Source: Emydura subglobosa (lineage: Eukaryota > Chordata > Testudines > Chelidae). From it: a DNA stretch of 64,000 nt. The DNA lies in the NCBI GenBank assembly GCA_007922225.1, contig ML679962.1, positions 38,579,863 to 38,643,862 on the forward strand, written 5' to 3'. Positions within the stretch are counted from its first letter, which is position 1. Each line of letters starts with the position of its first letter. The translations under genes and the position numbers were made by a program. Below the pieces are notes generated by a model that searched no databases, was not told the origin of the DNA, and was given only the letters and a program-made list of their open reading frames with translations. Shown here one piece after another: positions 1 through 11,911 of the stretch.

Positions 1-880
1 CATCAATGTGAAAAAGGCCAAGAATGACATCTGAACATGAAACAGGTTAATAAAGAATGAATTTAAATGACTAATTTAGACCCACACTAGAAGTGGATGG
101 CTATCGGGGTTTTCTATCACAGTGTCCCTTTGAACCTAAATATTTCCAGCTATTAGACCGATGGCTATGCACTACGTACATGTTAGCAAAACAAATGATG
201 TAATCTGCATTTTGCTACGCAGCATGTTAACTAGAGATAAAATAATACGGGCCTTAGTTGACATTTTTTTATTTTGAAATTTCTTACTGTCTGCTTGTAC
301 CCAAAAGGGAATTAGGCAAGCATTCTGCTGCTGTGCACGCGGCTATGCCACTGAAATAGTTCCAGCCAGCTTGATTTTGAAAAATGTACAAGAAAAATCC
401 TCAGTCTAGAATAGTGAAGGTGAAACCCAGAGTCAGCATTGTGACCATGAATAAGAATCCTTATTGTTGGAGGACAATCTTAAAACAGGCAGGCTCCAAA
501 TATATTCAAAGGGCTCATTTTATACTTTTATTTGTCATGTTTTCTTAGCTCTAGGGAAAATAATTCTTTCTGATGTAAATGTCAGATCAAATGAAAACAT
601 TCGGGGCTATATTAATGTCAGCCCATCCTTCGCATGCTGCATAGCTGCTGTCAGGGTAGATTCTCATTTACCTTTACTGGACACCCTGAGTTGAAGGGCT
701 GTGTTTTTAGTTACAACAGACAAAAAGCTAACCCTGTACTTTCTGCCTGGCATCTGTCTGAATGCCTGGCATTTCAACTAATAAACCAACAAAGATGGAC
801 TGAAAGAGACAGACAGAGAGATACACAGAGGGAGCATGTGGAGCCGTATTATTCACGTTAGCAGTCATACTGAATCAACT
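1..880. other. unassigned non-coding DNA
   Basis: This stretch is A+T-rich and unique-looking. The short open frames have no recognisable domain and no consistent reading frame. I see no RNA gene, promoter or repeat terminus that I can support. Confidence 0.5.
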
Positions 881-1158
881 GGTGGCAGATGACAGAACAA
901 GGCGCAACAGTCTCAAGTTGCAGGGCGGGAGGTCTAGGTTGGACCTTAGGAAAAAGTTTTTCACTAGGAGGGTGGTGAAGCACTGGAACGGGTTACCTAG
1001 GGAGGTGGTGGAATCTCCATCCTTAGAGGTTTTTAAGCTGAGGCTTGACAAAGCCCTGGCTGGGATGATATAGCTGAGGTTAGTCCTGCTTTGAGCAGGG
1101 GGTTGGACTTAGATACCTCCTAAGGTCCCTTCCAACTCTAATATTCTATGATTCTATG
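881..1158 (+). mobile_element. CR1 LINE, 3'-end fragment
   Basis: This is a 5'-truncated CR1 non-LTR retrotransposon. Codons 882-1073 encode the last 63 residues of the CR1 ORF2 protein, including VADDRTRRNSLKLQGG-type sequence, the [20 protein letters not shown] block and a terminal LDKALAGMI before the stop. The short 3' untranslated tail follows (GGGGGTTGGACTTAGA, then CCTTCCAACTCTAATATTCTATGATTCTATGA), ending in the octamer-like repeat that CR1 uses for priming. Extreme 5' truncation is usual for CR1. The same tail recurs at 19762-20217, 43200-43577 and 53230-53711, which makes the family assignment firm. The frame is open but lacks the catalytic domains, so it is a dead fragment. Confidence 0.93.
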
Positions 1159-2734
1159 AACTCCCAGCACACAGGCAGCAGCATCCTTCCCAGTGAAAGC
1201 TGCAGTACATGGAAAGCAGAATCATCCCATTGGCCACATCTGGACCCAGCTATGCAAACCAGATATGGTACGTGCAGCTTTTGTTACATCTGATGGCCAA
1301 ACCCCACCTGAGTCGATTCATCTTCACTTTCATAAACCTGGTGGATAATGGACGAGGCATAGAAGAGGGACTGTTACCTCCACAACATCCCACTTCTAGT
1401 CCCCTGTAGGCCCTCCCAAAGGTGGGGAGATGGCAGTCGAAGCCAAGACGGGGGTGACTATCTTCTGTGGCAATGTGTCTTAGGAAACCAGCAGGAAGTT
1501 ATAATGCTAGTAAGCCATGGCCACGAATGCACATCCGCAGCACTAAAATACAGGCCCCCATCATGTCAAAGGAGAACTTCTCCAGCCTTCAGGTAGCAGC
1601 GTGCTGGTTAGTCACTGGAAAGAGTCATTGCTGGGAGACGTGCTCACACACTAACATGTTCACCGTTCCTCAACAGAAAGCTGGTATACCACTGTAGGAG
1701 GCTCTGAGCACTCTGCTCTCCCATTGGGGGACTGTAGAAGAAAAGAGGTCTCTGAAAACCAAAGATAAATAATCCTACCAATGCGGATTAAAAGATAACT
1801 GCACTCAATGTAAATGCATTGCCCCTGGGCATGCTGACAACAAATGTTCAGCTCAGACCTGGGAAGGAGAAAACGTTTTAAATGATGAATCTCATAACTA
1901 TTCTTCTAGGGTGTGTGATGTGTTCTAATCTAAGGGCTAGTCCAGGAAGGCCTCACAATAATTTATCCAAGGTGTGTAATAATGGGTGACTGTAGAGTGG
2001 CAATACCCAGCTTTATGGCCATGCTGGGACTGCTGCCGCTGAGCTAAATGTCTGAAGCCTGGCTTCCTCTTAAGTGAGTTCAGCTCACTTCTCCCAGAAG
2101 TCTGGGAATATGAGACAAAGCTTGGGCTCAGAGAAACACCCTTGCTTTTGCTTTAAAAAGATCTTATCTACCGTCTGATCTTAGATGGCTGTACCGTGAG
2201 TGAATCCGTTCAGAAACATGACTGCCTTGCTGAACGTAAACCAGGCTGGGCAGCAACACAGTGTTATGCCACTAAGAAAGCGCTAATAAAGTTAATATTA
2301 TTCTATGTTAATATTTAGTCTATCATAGTAACATGAAAGTCAACATACAGCTAGCAACTGAATTTCCCTAATAATGACGAATATTTACAGGACATAGTTC
2401 TGGATGAGCAGAATGATTTTTCACCTCCCCACAGCTTTCTGTGTTGGAACTGACTCTTACCAATACACCGGATTTCTGTTTTACCTCTTCAAAGGGTTCT
2501 GTAGTAGATTTGTCTCAATGAATAGCCATTATATGTCAGTTTGAAGACAGAATACAAGAAATGGTATTTTAATATTGCTGTATTGCATTGTCCAGTACTG
2601 AAATGAACCCCCCCCCCCCGTTAACCTTGCAAGAACCCTCAAGGCTCTCGGAGACTCTCCATGTGTCTGTCTAGATGGAAGGTTGAAAAAAGTTTGGCTA
2701 TTACTGTTGTTTTATATCGTAGCATAAACAGAAG
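1159..2734. other. unassigned non-coding DNA
   Basis: Nothing in this stretch resembles a gene or an intact repeat. A run of 12 C lies at 2608-2619 and is a likely length-polymorphic site. Confidence 0.5.
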
Positions 2735-2822
2735 GCCAGAGCTCAGCGGGCGTACACCAGCGTTATTCCACTGACCTCAACGGAGCGACATGAATTTACT
2801 CCAGTTCAGGATCTGACCCTTA
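2735..2822. repeat. palindromic dispersed repeat, degenerate copy
   Basis: The segment reads gtacaccagcgttattccac, then tgacctcaacgga, then tttactccagttcaggatct. These are two half-sites of the dispersed palindromic repeat whose intact copy is at 45044-45148 (see there). The centre (tgacctcaacgga) corresponds to the tgaagtcaatgga-like core. It is old and diverged. Confidence 0.45.
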
Positions 2823-3929
2823 ATATCTACCAAGAGAATATTGTGCAATAAAAGCATACTATTGCAAAGTTTGGAAGCCATTTACTTTTTTTATATATAT
2901 AACAACTTCTGTCCGCAGGACTGACAATATCGCAGTTTCAATGGTCGTCAGAGGCCAGAACTGCCACTGGGGCAGAAGAACAGAAGTTATGCATTTTCTA
3001 AGATCAAGAAGTATTCCTGAACATCTACAAAAGGCTTTAATGATCCTGGCTGGCCTTTTGGCTCCCACAGCATCTCCGGACTTGGCTGTCCTTTCCTTGC
3101 CCTGTTCCAAGATGCTCAGCAGGCATCAACGCAGTTTACTAACTTTCCAACAAAGTCCTAGGGCAGTCTGTCCAGATGTTAGGGAACTATTCTTTCCAGG
3201 TTGCAGGAACAGATAGTTGTACATTATCACTGCCATAAATCTGATGGCCCAGTGACAACATTACCAGGGATGGGCCAAATCCTTCATTTACCCTTTAAAT
3301 TAAATCAGAATTGGACTTGGTTTTGAGGTGAAGCTGGAAAGCAGAAGTGTGGAAATATCACAAAAAAGACTATTTTCAAATTACTTCCAGGACTGGGAAC
3401 AGAAGATACCAGAGACGCTGCAAGACAGACAGTTCTCTTGACATCTCCAGATCAGCACGGCAGACCAGAGAGGTCTGCGTAATTTGTGTAAATGTTAGAA
3501 CCAGATCTGAATTTATAGTTGCTTAACTGAAATCTAAGCTGTCACTAAATATAACCCCTCTGGCCACTTTACATGACAATTCATTTCACCAGAGATAACA
3601 TCAGATGAATGAAAAAACATATTCATCTCTGCATGGTCGATAGAACCTGTTCTTTGAGAAATCCTTCAAGGTAGCTGGAGAAATAGTTTTATTGCTACAG
3701 TACATGGCAGTTGCTCATATTGATTTATTGTCCATTCAGTTCCAAAAGGCAGGGAGCAACATAAAGCACACGCAAAGAGCAAATGAAAGAGAGCGTGCTA
3801 CGAGAAACAGTACCAGAAGGATAGGAGTGGGGAAGGTGGCACCACTTCCCACCCAGCACAAGCATGAGTCTTGCATTAGTTGAGGTGTCATATTCTGTAT
3901 TTTTATAACTCAAAACTAAAAGAATACTG
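2823..3929. other. unassigned non-coding DNA
   Basis: Short overlapping open frames occur on both strands here, but none has a recognisable domain and none continues across the region. I see no RNA gene or transposon end. Confidence 0.45.
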
Positions 3930-4015
3930 CTGATCTCACTCACTCCAAGTTAACATCAGTGTAACTCTACTGACTTCAGTGCAGTTACTCCTCACTGTGA
4001 GATCAGAATCAGGCC
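3930..4015. repeat. palindromic dispersed repeat with TCAGAATCAGGCC end
   Basis: The right end tcagaatcaggcc lies at 4003-4015 and a degenerate partner ctgatctcactcactcc at about 3930. Between them are the mirrored blocks cagtgtaactct and gcagttactcc around tgacttcagt. This matches the inverted organisation of the copy at 45044-45148. It is likely a very old non-autonomous DNA transposon; the superfamily is unknown. Confidence 0.6.
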
Positions 4016-4227
4016 ATTTGGTTTTGACAAAAATGATTGCACTTTTGCGAGGCTTCTCATGCCAAGTTTAAGTCTAGAGCAAATTTGTCTGTTTTAAAAC
4101 CTTCTAAAAAAGGGGATCTAATTATGGAAACAGCTAAAGCCGAACACACTGTGCCCTGGTAATCTCTAACGAATGGGTGACAGGTTTTGTGCATGAGGGG
4201 CTCAGTGTTTCACAGTGCTGTACACTC

Positions 4228-4322
4228 TGGCCCCGATCCAGCAAAGCACTTACGCTTAAACATGAGTAGTGCCCCTGATTTCAAGGACATTACTCACTGG
4301 CCTAAAACTTAAGCATCAGCTA
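4228..4322. repeat. palindromic dispersed repeat, 'ccgatccagcaaagcactta' type
   Basis: The left arm gatccagcaaagcacttacg is followed by catgagtagtgcccctgatttcaaggacattactca and then a decayed right arm (aaaacttaagcatcagc). The mirrored gagtagt/attactca blocks flank a gatttcaagga core, a variant of the tgatttcaatgg-like centre. I infer an old palindromic element related to the repeat family listed at 45044-45148. Confidence 0.45.
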
Positions 4323-4364
4323 AAGGGAGAAACATTTCCAAAAGGCACACAGGGGAGTTGGATA

Positions 4365-4924
4365 CCTACCTGTAGGGTGAACAACCGTCCCGTAAATCAC
4401 AGGACAGACCCGTAATTGGATCCTTTGTCCTGCATCCCACAATGACTACACAATGTCCTGCAAAATACAGAGCTGGGGGACAGGAGGACCTGCTCGGCTG
4501 GGCTGCTCTACTCCAGGCCCAGATTTGGGGGGTCTGCCTAGCCAGGCTGCTCTGCTCCATGTCGGGCTCAGGACAATTGGGGGGGCTCAGGGCTAGCTAG
4601 TGGGCAAGTGCGGGTAGGGGAGGAGAGCACGGAAGGGGCAGGGCCAGCTGGGACGGGGCCTCGATCAGCTGGGGGGCAGGGCTGTTTAGCAAGCTAGTTA
4701 CATCGATAGCTAGCAGCTAGCTAATGAATGCAGAATGTAGTTAAATGTGTTGTTTTAACTGTCTACAGCTTCCCGTAACGGGCTGTTGGTACGGGACGAA
4801 ATTAGTGCTCTTGGTTACATTAAAGGGATTTATTTATTTTAATTTCGCCATGTCCTGCGATGTCCCTCAAACGAGATCATGTCCTGAAACTGGACTCATG
4901 TCAGTTGATCACCCTACCTACCTG
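4365..4924. mobile_element. hAT-like MITE with perfect 8-bp target duplication
   Basis: The element spans 4373-4916 and has short imperfect inverted ends, TAGGGTGAAC at the left and GATCACCCTA at the right. It is flanked directly by cctacctg at 4365-4372 and again at 4917-4924. An 8-bp target duplication is the hallmark of the hAT superfamily. Inside are inner inverted blocks (gtcccgtaaatcacaggaca and its counterpart near 4855-4890) and a G+C-rich middle, but no transposase frame, so it is non-autonomous. A 113-bp relative with the same termini lies at 59879-59991. The duplication being still perfect suggests this insertion is younger than the neighbouring palindromic repeats. Confidence 0.75.
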
Positions 4925-7921
4925 TCTTCTGCCCCTGTGCAAATATTCCAAGTGCTTGCTGGATCAGGGCTAGAGGGGCCAATGCCAGATCAGGCTCTAG
5001 AACAGGAAACCTGCATCTTTTGGGGGTTACAGCCCCCGTTTTACACACACATCAGCGCACAGCGAGCAGGTTTGGCAAGTCCTTGTGTGCTGAACAGCAG
5101 CTTAGGAACATGCTGCACGGTTTAATTATTTCTCACTGTATGCCTACCCCAGGAGTTAATACACACTCATAGAAACACCCAGCCCTCACTCACTCCTTCC
5201 TCAATAGCCTGAGAAAGGAGGGAGAAGCTGGGTTTCACAGCATGCACAGAGGGGTGGTAATGGTGCCAGGAGGGGATGCATACCACAGAGACTTTGTTTC
5301 TCTGGGTTTTTCAGTGTGTTGAGTGTGCGTGTGTGGGGTACTGCAGTGTATGGGATCTGTTCATCTCTGCACTGACAACGCATCACCTTTCCTACTTTCC
5401 AGCACTCCTAGCACCCTGACAGCTGCATTCCCAAGCCCTGTTCCAGGAGCCAGGGGGTGGGCTCTTTCCCCGTCACTCCAAAAGGGAATAGCAGATGTTA
5501 TTTCAGTGTTTGATTGGATGCTATGTAACTGGGACTGCCACTACTGCGTCTTCACACCCGCTCCTACTGGCTCATCCTCTGCAAACAGCAGCAGGAATGA
5601 TTTCACCATTTTTTCTTAAAGTTGCAAGAGAAAAAATGGAGAGTGTAACCCCTCCCACCCCTGCTCCAAAGACCTATACTTCACTGAAGTCCCACTTTTG
5701 TGGGTGCCTTAGGGCAGCACACAGTCCCCTCTGCGCCACAGTAAACTTCAGCCTAACACCCGTTTTTTTAAGGGTACTATTCCTGATCTCATGTAACATT
5801 CAGTGACAAGTTATAAGTGAGATCAGCACATTTCTTCTGTTGTGCTTAATGAGAGTTATACAATGCACCATTATATAATGCAGCATGGATGACATAACTG
5901 TGGCTATTTTTATGTTCCAGAATCTGAAGTTATACCCTATATTCAGGATTTCCAGAGTTCATGTTTTTTTCAGGGAAATCTTTAAAATTTGTTTGTTTGC
6001 GGGGAGTGGGTGTTGTCTTAACAAATTGTGATACAAAAATCACTATCTCCCTGTTCAAAATTTCTACTCTCTTAAATCACACCAGGAAACTTTGTACATC
6101 TTTGTACTTCAGTTACAACAAATGCACCATAAATTGAACAAAAATTGATTTGTAGCAGCAATTTTTAGTTTAAAGTAACACACCAGGTTGCATCAGAACT
6201 CAAATAAATGCATAAACATCATCAGTTTGGCTTCCTCTCTTTTTATTTGTGTGTTTCTCAGTAAGAGATAGCAAATGATTCTATCTTTTTCATCCATAAA
6301 TGAAAACTTTTTCCAACACTTTGTGTCCTAATGGAAAGATGGACTAGAGCGTTCAGGCTAACCTCCAGCCATTATACCAGGTAAAGGCATTGAGCATGCA
6401 ATCTGGAATAAGTGAATCTGAGAGTCTAGACTCCTGACTCTGGTGCAAAAGGGAATGAACAGTTACAACACAGTGAGGGACCTTCCTAGCGTCTGACTGG
6501 AAGCCACATGTGTGCATGCTTACGAAGAGCACACTGCACTGCCTGTGACTTTGTGTTCTAAGTGTGTCTAACTCAACAAAGAACACAGTAAGTATTTTCA
6601 CATTTCAGCTGTTCTGGAGGGGAAGAGAAAGGAAGACAAACGCCTTATCCCAGTGGAACAACCTGCTGGAAACTACATGGGGAAACTCATGGGCTTTCCT
6701 ATCTCCCACCTGGCTTCTGATGGGCAGGGAGACAATTTGTCCCACACTCTCACTTCTCAGGCTACTAGGGGCTGGAAACCCTCTCTAGGTCAGTCACCTT
6801 TTCCCCTGTTGGAGGAAAGACATTCCTTCTGTTACTCAGCAGTGACCCTTGGGGCCAAGCAGGGAACAGCACTGAGACGCGGGACGGACAGGAATGGAAT
6901 GTAACCCTAGAAGGGGCATCGTTAATGTTCCTACCTCAGAAAAGCAGGACAGCTCAGGACGCCTGGACTGGGGAGCATGTGCTCTTTGTTGTGCTTCCAA
7001 AAAGAAATCGCAGGTGCTCTCCCTACTGGCTGCTGCCCACTGCAGCATGTGTGCCAGAGGACAGGGGGTGCCTCTGATAAGCAAACAGGCCACACTTGGC
7101 ATTAGTCAGAGCCTCCAAGAGCAGCAAGCACCATATCCGTACAATGCCGGAGTCCTTCACAGGTGTGCGGATAGGAACAGGCGAAGAGGCAGCTCCCTCT
7201 GCTCTCTCCTCCACCCAGCATACCCTGGAAGCCAGGCAGAATTCTCTCCAAAAGCCAAGCCTTACATTCTCATCCTGCCTTGCTATGCAGCTGCGGCTTA
7301 ACCCAGGCCGTCTCTGGATCAGAAATCCATCAAAACATTTATCAAATATTTGATGAATAAAAAGTCAAACTAGTTTTATTCTTTTTACAATCGTAGGTAT
7401 AAGAATAAAAGAAGGAAGGAGAATGATGTGTACAGGCTTCATTATAAGCACCATATAAAAGCACTGTTGCAAACTGGTAATAATATGCTTCACATCTGAC
7501 ATTTTATTTCCCTCACAGCAGTATTAAGGGACTTGAAATAAAAAATGATGCCTAATAAGGAAAGAAATACTAAAAGCTGAATTAGCACAAAGCTACAAAC
7601 CTGCCAAAGCCTTGTCAACATTTATGATATAAGAGTTTTCAAATCTAGCTCTTCAGGCTGACTGTTCTGTTGTGGAATATTGTCCACAATGTTCCTGTTC
7701 TTATTCCTATTCAAAGGGCAGAAAAAGGTTGAGTGCAAACAAGACAAGGTGCCAAATACTTTTATCGCTGTCTACCACTTCTATCTGTTTAACAAAGAGA
7801 GACCTTACAATTTCTTAATTAAAACACAGATCTTTGTAATTACCGACCTTACAGACAGTATCTACATTTGATTTCCAAGTGACCCTTATTTTGTGTATGT
7901 AATTAAATACTATATATTGTA
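4925..7921. other. unassigned non-coding DNA
   Basis: Frames of up to about 135 codons exist (for example 6894-7301, plus strand) but overlap others on both strands, show no domain, and have no splice-site or conservation evidence that I can use. I see no repeat that I can name. Confidence 0.4.
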
Positions 7922-8015
7922 AGCCTGATTTGGTCTCACTTACTCCTGATTTACACCAGTATATTTCCACTGCAACCAGTGAAATTGCACCTATGCATGA
8001 CAGCAGAATCAGGCC
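7922..8015. repeat. palindromic dispersed repeat
   Basis: The ends are agcctgatttggtctcactt and gcagaatcaggcc, with ttacaccagtatatttccac and accagtgaaattgcacc mirrored inside. Same organisation as the copy at 45044-45148. Confidence 0.6.
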
Positions 8016-8697
8016 CTCTGTTTTCTAGGGTACTGACACATACCTATGTAGAGAGGGCTGTGGAGGAAAAACCAAAACCAAAACCAAGTCGGTGTTTTCA
8101 GGAGGGGGTTGTTGAGGTTTTGGGGGGAGGGAAAGACGGTTGTATGTTTTGTCAAATGCTCCGGGTATGACACGCAGGCATTAATGTTGGATGCCACAGA
8201 ATTAAAGCTGAATGTATCACTGCTTTGAAGAGTTCCATTTAATCTTCTTTGTGCTTAGGAATATTGCTTCCAGTTTACTGCATGAAGTAGTATAAAACAA
8301 TTTGGCTGTCAGTAGGAACAATGATTTCTGGTCTTCACTAGCAAAAATAATGCATCTGTAGAGAGTGACTGCATAGCACCAAAGGTTTTTTTTCTGACGA
8401 GGAACACCAAAGACCTTTTATAACAGTGCAGCTTGAATATAAAGTACAATGAAAGCCAATGCAGTGCAGTACAGCTTATGTGATTTGTAATGTGCACTGC
8501 AGCACAAGCCCTAGCATTAGACCCTTTCAAGACACTATTTATTACTGGTCAAGCATTATCTGCGTGCTTGGCACTTCCCAGAACACAGCGTCGAGCATGC
8601 CTCCACCCCTCAGGGCTTCATTCACAGTAAAGTGCTGTCTGAGCTTGGGGAACACCGGAGCTAAAAATCTCCTCTCCTCCTTGGTGTGTAATGGCCA

Positions 8698-8765
8698 ACT
8701 CCTCAGCTGGGGGAGCTGGACTCGGCTCTACACCAACATACACCAGCGGAGGGTCTGGTTCCCTG
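8698..8765. repeat. palindromic dispersed repeat, 'cagctg/taca' type
   Basis: The segment runs actcctcagctgggggagct ... ctacaccaacatacaccagc then ggagggtctggttccc. The paired cctcagctg and cagcggagg ends make it a diverged copy of the palindromic repeats seen elsewhere in this window. The 166-codon frame across it (8459-8959) therefore includes repeat DNA and is not a credible gene. Confidence 0.4.
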
Positions 8766-9469
8766 CTTCACTGACAGAATTGCCTGGTTGTATGGTTATT
8801 TCAGCACATTGCCAGCAGCTCCCATCTGCTTTTCCCTTTGCTTCTCCAGTAAGCAGTGTTTGTTGTTTTAACACACACATGCGCGAGCGCACTTTGGAAA
8901 CTACAAAGACAGGCCTGAAAAGCACAGATGATGGATGTATACTGCACATGACATTTTAAGAAGCAGAAGAAGATCAACAGTTTACTTTGTACTGCCATTT
9001 CTCTCCCGTTTAAGCCTGTATCACTCAGACCTGCACAAAACTGACACTCTAGCTTAAACAGCACACTGGAATCCTAGCGCTACGGGCAGCTACAGGGATT
9101 GGGGTGGGGATGTTCAGATCTGGATAGGAACTTCCTTGGAAATCAAGGGCTTTCTCGTCTGGGTTTGGGCCCAGAGGTGGCACACAGTGTTCAGATCCAG
9201 ATCTGGACGCTGCGGTCTGTGCATGTTCAGATCTGTGGTTTCACTTTTCTACTTACTGCAATGACTGAATCTCTGATCAGTTGCTGCACTTAGAACAGTA
9301 CCTGCCATGCCATCCTCTGGTGATGAAGTGTGGTTGAAAGGTGCTTTCCAGCAGGGAGCATCACTCAAAAGTTGCAAAGCCATGAACATGTCTGCAAATA
9401 AGTGTCGGTCAAACCTGTAGACCAGGCTTTTTCCAGGACCCTAGAGGATTCTATCTATCCTAGGTACTA
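8766..9469. other. unassigned non-coding DNA
   Basis: No gene, RNA or transposon end is recognised. The motif ttcagatc(t/c) recurs several times at 9112-9235, giving a locally repetitive texture that I cannot classify. Confidence 0.4.
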
Positions 9470-9586
9470 ACTTCTATAGCTCTCATTATCACGGTATCTG
9501 CGTGCCTCACAATCTTTAATGTGGGAGGTACAGAAATACTATGGTCCCCATTTCACAGGTGCCAAACTGAGGCACCGGAAAACGGG
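9470..9586 (-). mobile_element. MIR-like SINE, 3' half
   Basis: On the plus strand the sequence ggtccccatttcacaggtgc followed by caaactgaggcaccgg matches the complement of the conserved MIR core/tail. Its other half lies at 9979-10066, on the far side of an inserted MITE. The SINE therefore reads on the minus strand and was split after insertion. Confidence 0.6.
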
Positions 9587-9975
9587 GGGTTCATCTACAC
9601 AGTGAGAAGCAGCCTGTGGCAGCAAGTCTCAGAGCCTGGGCTGACAGACGCAGAGTCACCGGGATTGCACTACGAAGAGCTATTTTTAGTACCACCACAT
9701 GAGCTCAAGCCTGTCGCCCCAGGCTTGGAGACTGGCGGCTGCTCACTAGGTAGATGCACCCATGGGGACGCCCACATTGCGGCTGACCCCATTCTGCTGA
9801 CTCGGGCTCAAGGGACTAAAAAATGCTGTGTAGATGTTTGTGCTCGGGTTGGAGCCTGGGCTCTGGGACTTTCCCTGCTGTGGGGTCCCAGAAACCAGCC
9901 TCTGCACGAACATCGACATGGCAATTTTACAGCCCCCTCAGCCAACAGGTGTTTAATGGCAGTGTAGACAGACCC
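9587..9975. mobile_element. palindromic MITE (GGGTvTGTCTACAC family) inserted in a SINE
   Basis: The left end GGGTTCATCTACACAGTG and the complement of the right end GGGTCTGTCTACACTGCC form imperfect terminal inverted repeats. The interior is itself roughly palindromic: gagcctgggctgacagac and ggagcctgggctctgggact blocks face each other, and ctgactcgggctcaagg mirrors internal copies. There is no transposase frame. The sequence is followed by TAA, consistent with the 3-bp TTA/TAA target preference of PIF/Harbinger elements, but the left-hand duplication is not clear. Relatives are at 33265-33497, 58312-58571 and, more distantly, 51011-51240 and 62858-63076. Confidence 0.65.
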
Positions 9976-9978
9976 TAA

Positions 9979-10066
9979 TGGCATGCCCATGGTCACACGG
10001 ATAGTGTGATGATAGAAGAGGGAACTGAACTCAGACCAGCACTCTAGCCCCTGGACCATCCTCCGT
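9979..10066 (-). mobile_element. MIR-like SINE, tRNA-derived 5' half
   Basis: The plus strand reads ggtcacacggatagtgtgat, then gggaactgaactcagaccag, then cactctagcccctggaccat. This is the complement of the tRNA-derived head of a MIR-type SINE, including the B-box region. It completes the SINE whose 3' half is at 9470-9586. Confidence 0.6.
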
Positions 10067-10757
10067 CAAAAGGAGGTGAATGCCTTCGGCACCTGTGAAA
10101 TATACTGCCTTACCCCACACCACATGGATTCAGTATATGTGACAGAGAAACTATTAGGGAGTTAAGAAAATATGTCACTGCTTTACTCATAGACTATAAG
10201 GTCAGAAGGGACCATTCTGATCATCTAGTCTGACCTCCTGCACAACGCAGGCCACAGAACTTCATCCACCCACTCCTATAATAGATCCACAACCTAAAAG
10301 ACTGAGTTACTGAAGTCCTCAAATAATGATTTAAAGACTTCAAGGTACAGAGAATCCACCAGCAAGTGACCCATGCCCAATGCTACAGAGGAAGGCAAAA
10401 ACCCCCCAGTGTCTCTGCCAATCTGCATAATTCCTTCCCGACCCCAAATACGGTGATCAGCTAAACCCTGAGCACGTGGGCAAGACTCACCAGCCAGACA
10501 CCCAGAAAGGATTCTCTCGAGTAACTCAGAATCCAGCCCATGTAACATCCTTTCACAGGCCATTAAGCATATTTGCTGCTAGTAGTCAAGGATCAGTCAG
10601 TTGCCAAATTAGGCTGTCCTATCATACCATCCCCTCCAGAAACTTATCAAGCTCATTCTTGAAGCCAGCTAGGTTTCTTGTCCAGACTGCTCCCCTTGGA
10701 CGGCTATTCCAGAACTTCACTCCTCTGATGGTTAGAAACCTGCATCTAATTTCAACT

Positions 10758-11006
10758 CTAAACTTTCTGATGGCCATGTGGAACCATAGTAAATGCCTTA
10801 CTAAAATCTAGGTGAATTAGATCCACTGCATTCCCTTTGTCTAAAAAATCTATTATCTTCTCAAAAAAGGAGATCAAGTTAGTCCGGCACAATCTACCTT
10901 TTGTAAAGCCATGTTGTATTTTGTCCCAATTACCATTAACCATGATGCCCTTAACTACTTTCTCTTTCAAAAATTTTCCCAACACCTTGCATACTACTGA
11001 GGTCAA
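10758..11006 (-). pseudogene. CR1 reverse transcriptase, amino-terminal part only
   Basis: The minus-strand translation includes QHGFTKGRLCRTNLISFFE and DLIHLDFSKAFTMVPH. These are the finger region and palm motif A of non-LTR reverse transcriptase; the aspartate of LDFSKAF is one of the metal ligands. Motifs B and C (the FADD box) should follow but are absent because the sequence jumps to the ORF2 tail at about 10770. A separate linker piece with EVRTCRDKVRNAKSQVELD and NKYFASVFN precedes it at 11579-11274. Confidence 0.85.
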
Positions 11007-11911
11007 ACTAACAGGCCTGTAGTTACCCGGATCACTTTTTTCCCCTTTCTGAAAAACAGGAGCTATGTTAGCAATTCTCCAGCCATACGGTACAGCCCCT
11101 GAGTTTACAGGTTCATTAAAAATCCTTGCTAATAGGCTTGCAATTTCATGTGTCAGTTCTTTTAATATTCTTGGATGGAGATTATCCAGCCCCCAGATTT
11201 AGTCCCATTAAACTGTTCAAATGTGGCTTCTACCTCAGATGTGGTAATTTCTACCTCTATATCCTCAGTCCCTTTATCCCCCCCTGCCACTATCTCTAAG
11301 CTCTTCATTAGCCTCATTAAAAACGGAGGCGAAGTATTTGTTTAGATATTGGGCCATGCCTAGATCCTCCTCAACCTCCACCCCATCCTCAGTGCTTAGC
11401 AGTCCCACTTCTTCTTGCTTTGTTTTCTTCCCATTTATAGGACTATAGAACCTTTTACTATTGGTTTTAATTCCCTTTGCAAGGTCCAACTCTACTTGGC
11501 TTTTGGCATTTCTCACTTTATCTCTACATGTTCTGACCTCCAAAGGGAACATTCCTTGCTGATCCCTCCCATCTTCCATTCTTTGTAGGCTTTCTGCTTT
11601 CTCTTAATCACCTGTCTGAGATGCTTGCTCATCCAGCTTGATCTACAACTCTTGTCTACGAATTTTTTCCCCTTCCTTGGGATTCAAGTTTCAGATAGTT
11701 CCTGCAACTTTGACTTGAAGTAATTCCAAGCCTCCTCCACCTTTAGATCCGCAAGTTCTTCAGTCCCATCCACTTCCCTAACTAATTCCCTTAATTTTTT
11801 TTAAGTTAGTCCCTTTGAAATCAAAGACCCTCATCACGGATCTATTTTTGTTTATCCTTCTATTTAGTTTGAACCGAATTAACTCATGATAGCACGAACT
11901 GAGGTTGTCCC

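Noticed and set aside
8459..8959. 166-codon open frame on the plus strand
   Set aside because: It crosses a degenerate palindromic repeat, overlaps minus-strand frames of similar quality, and has no domain or signal.
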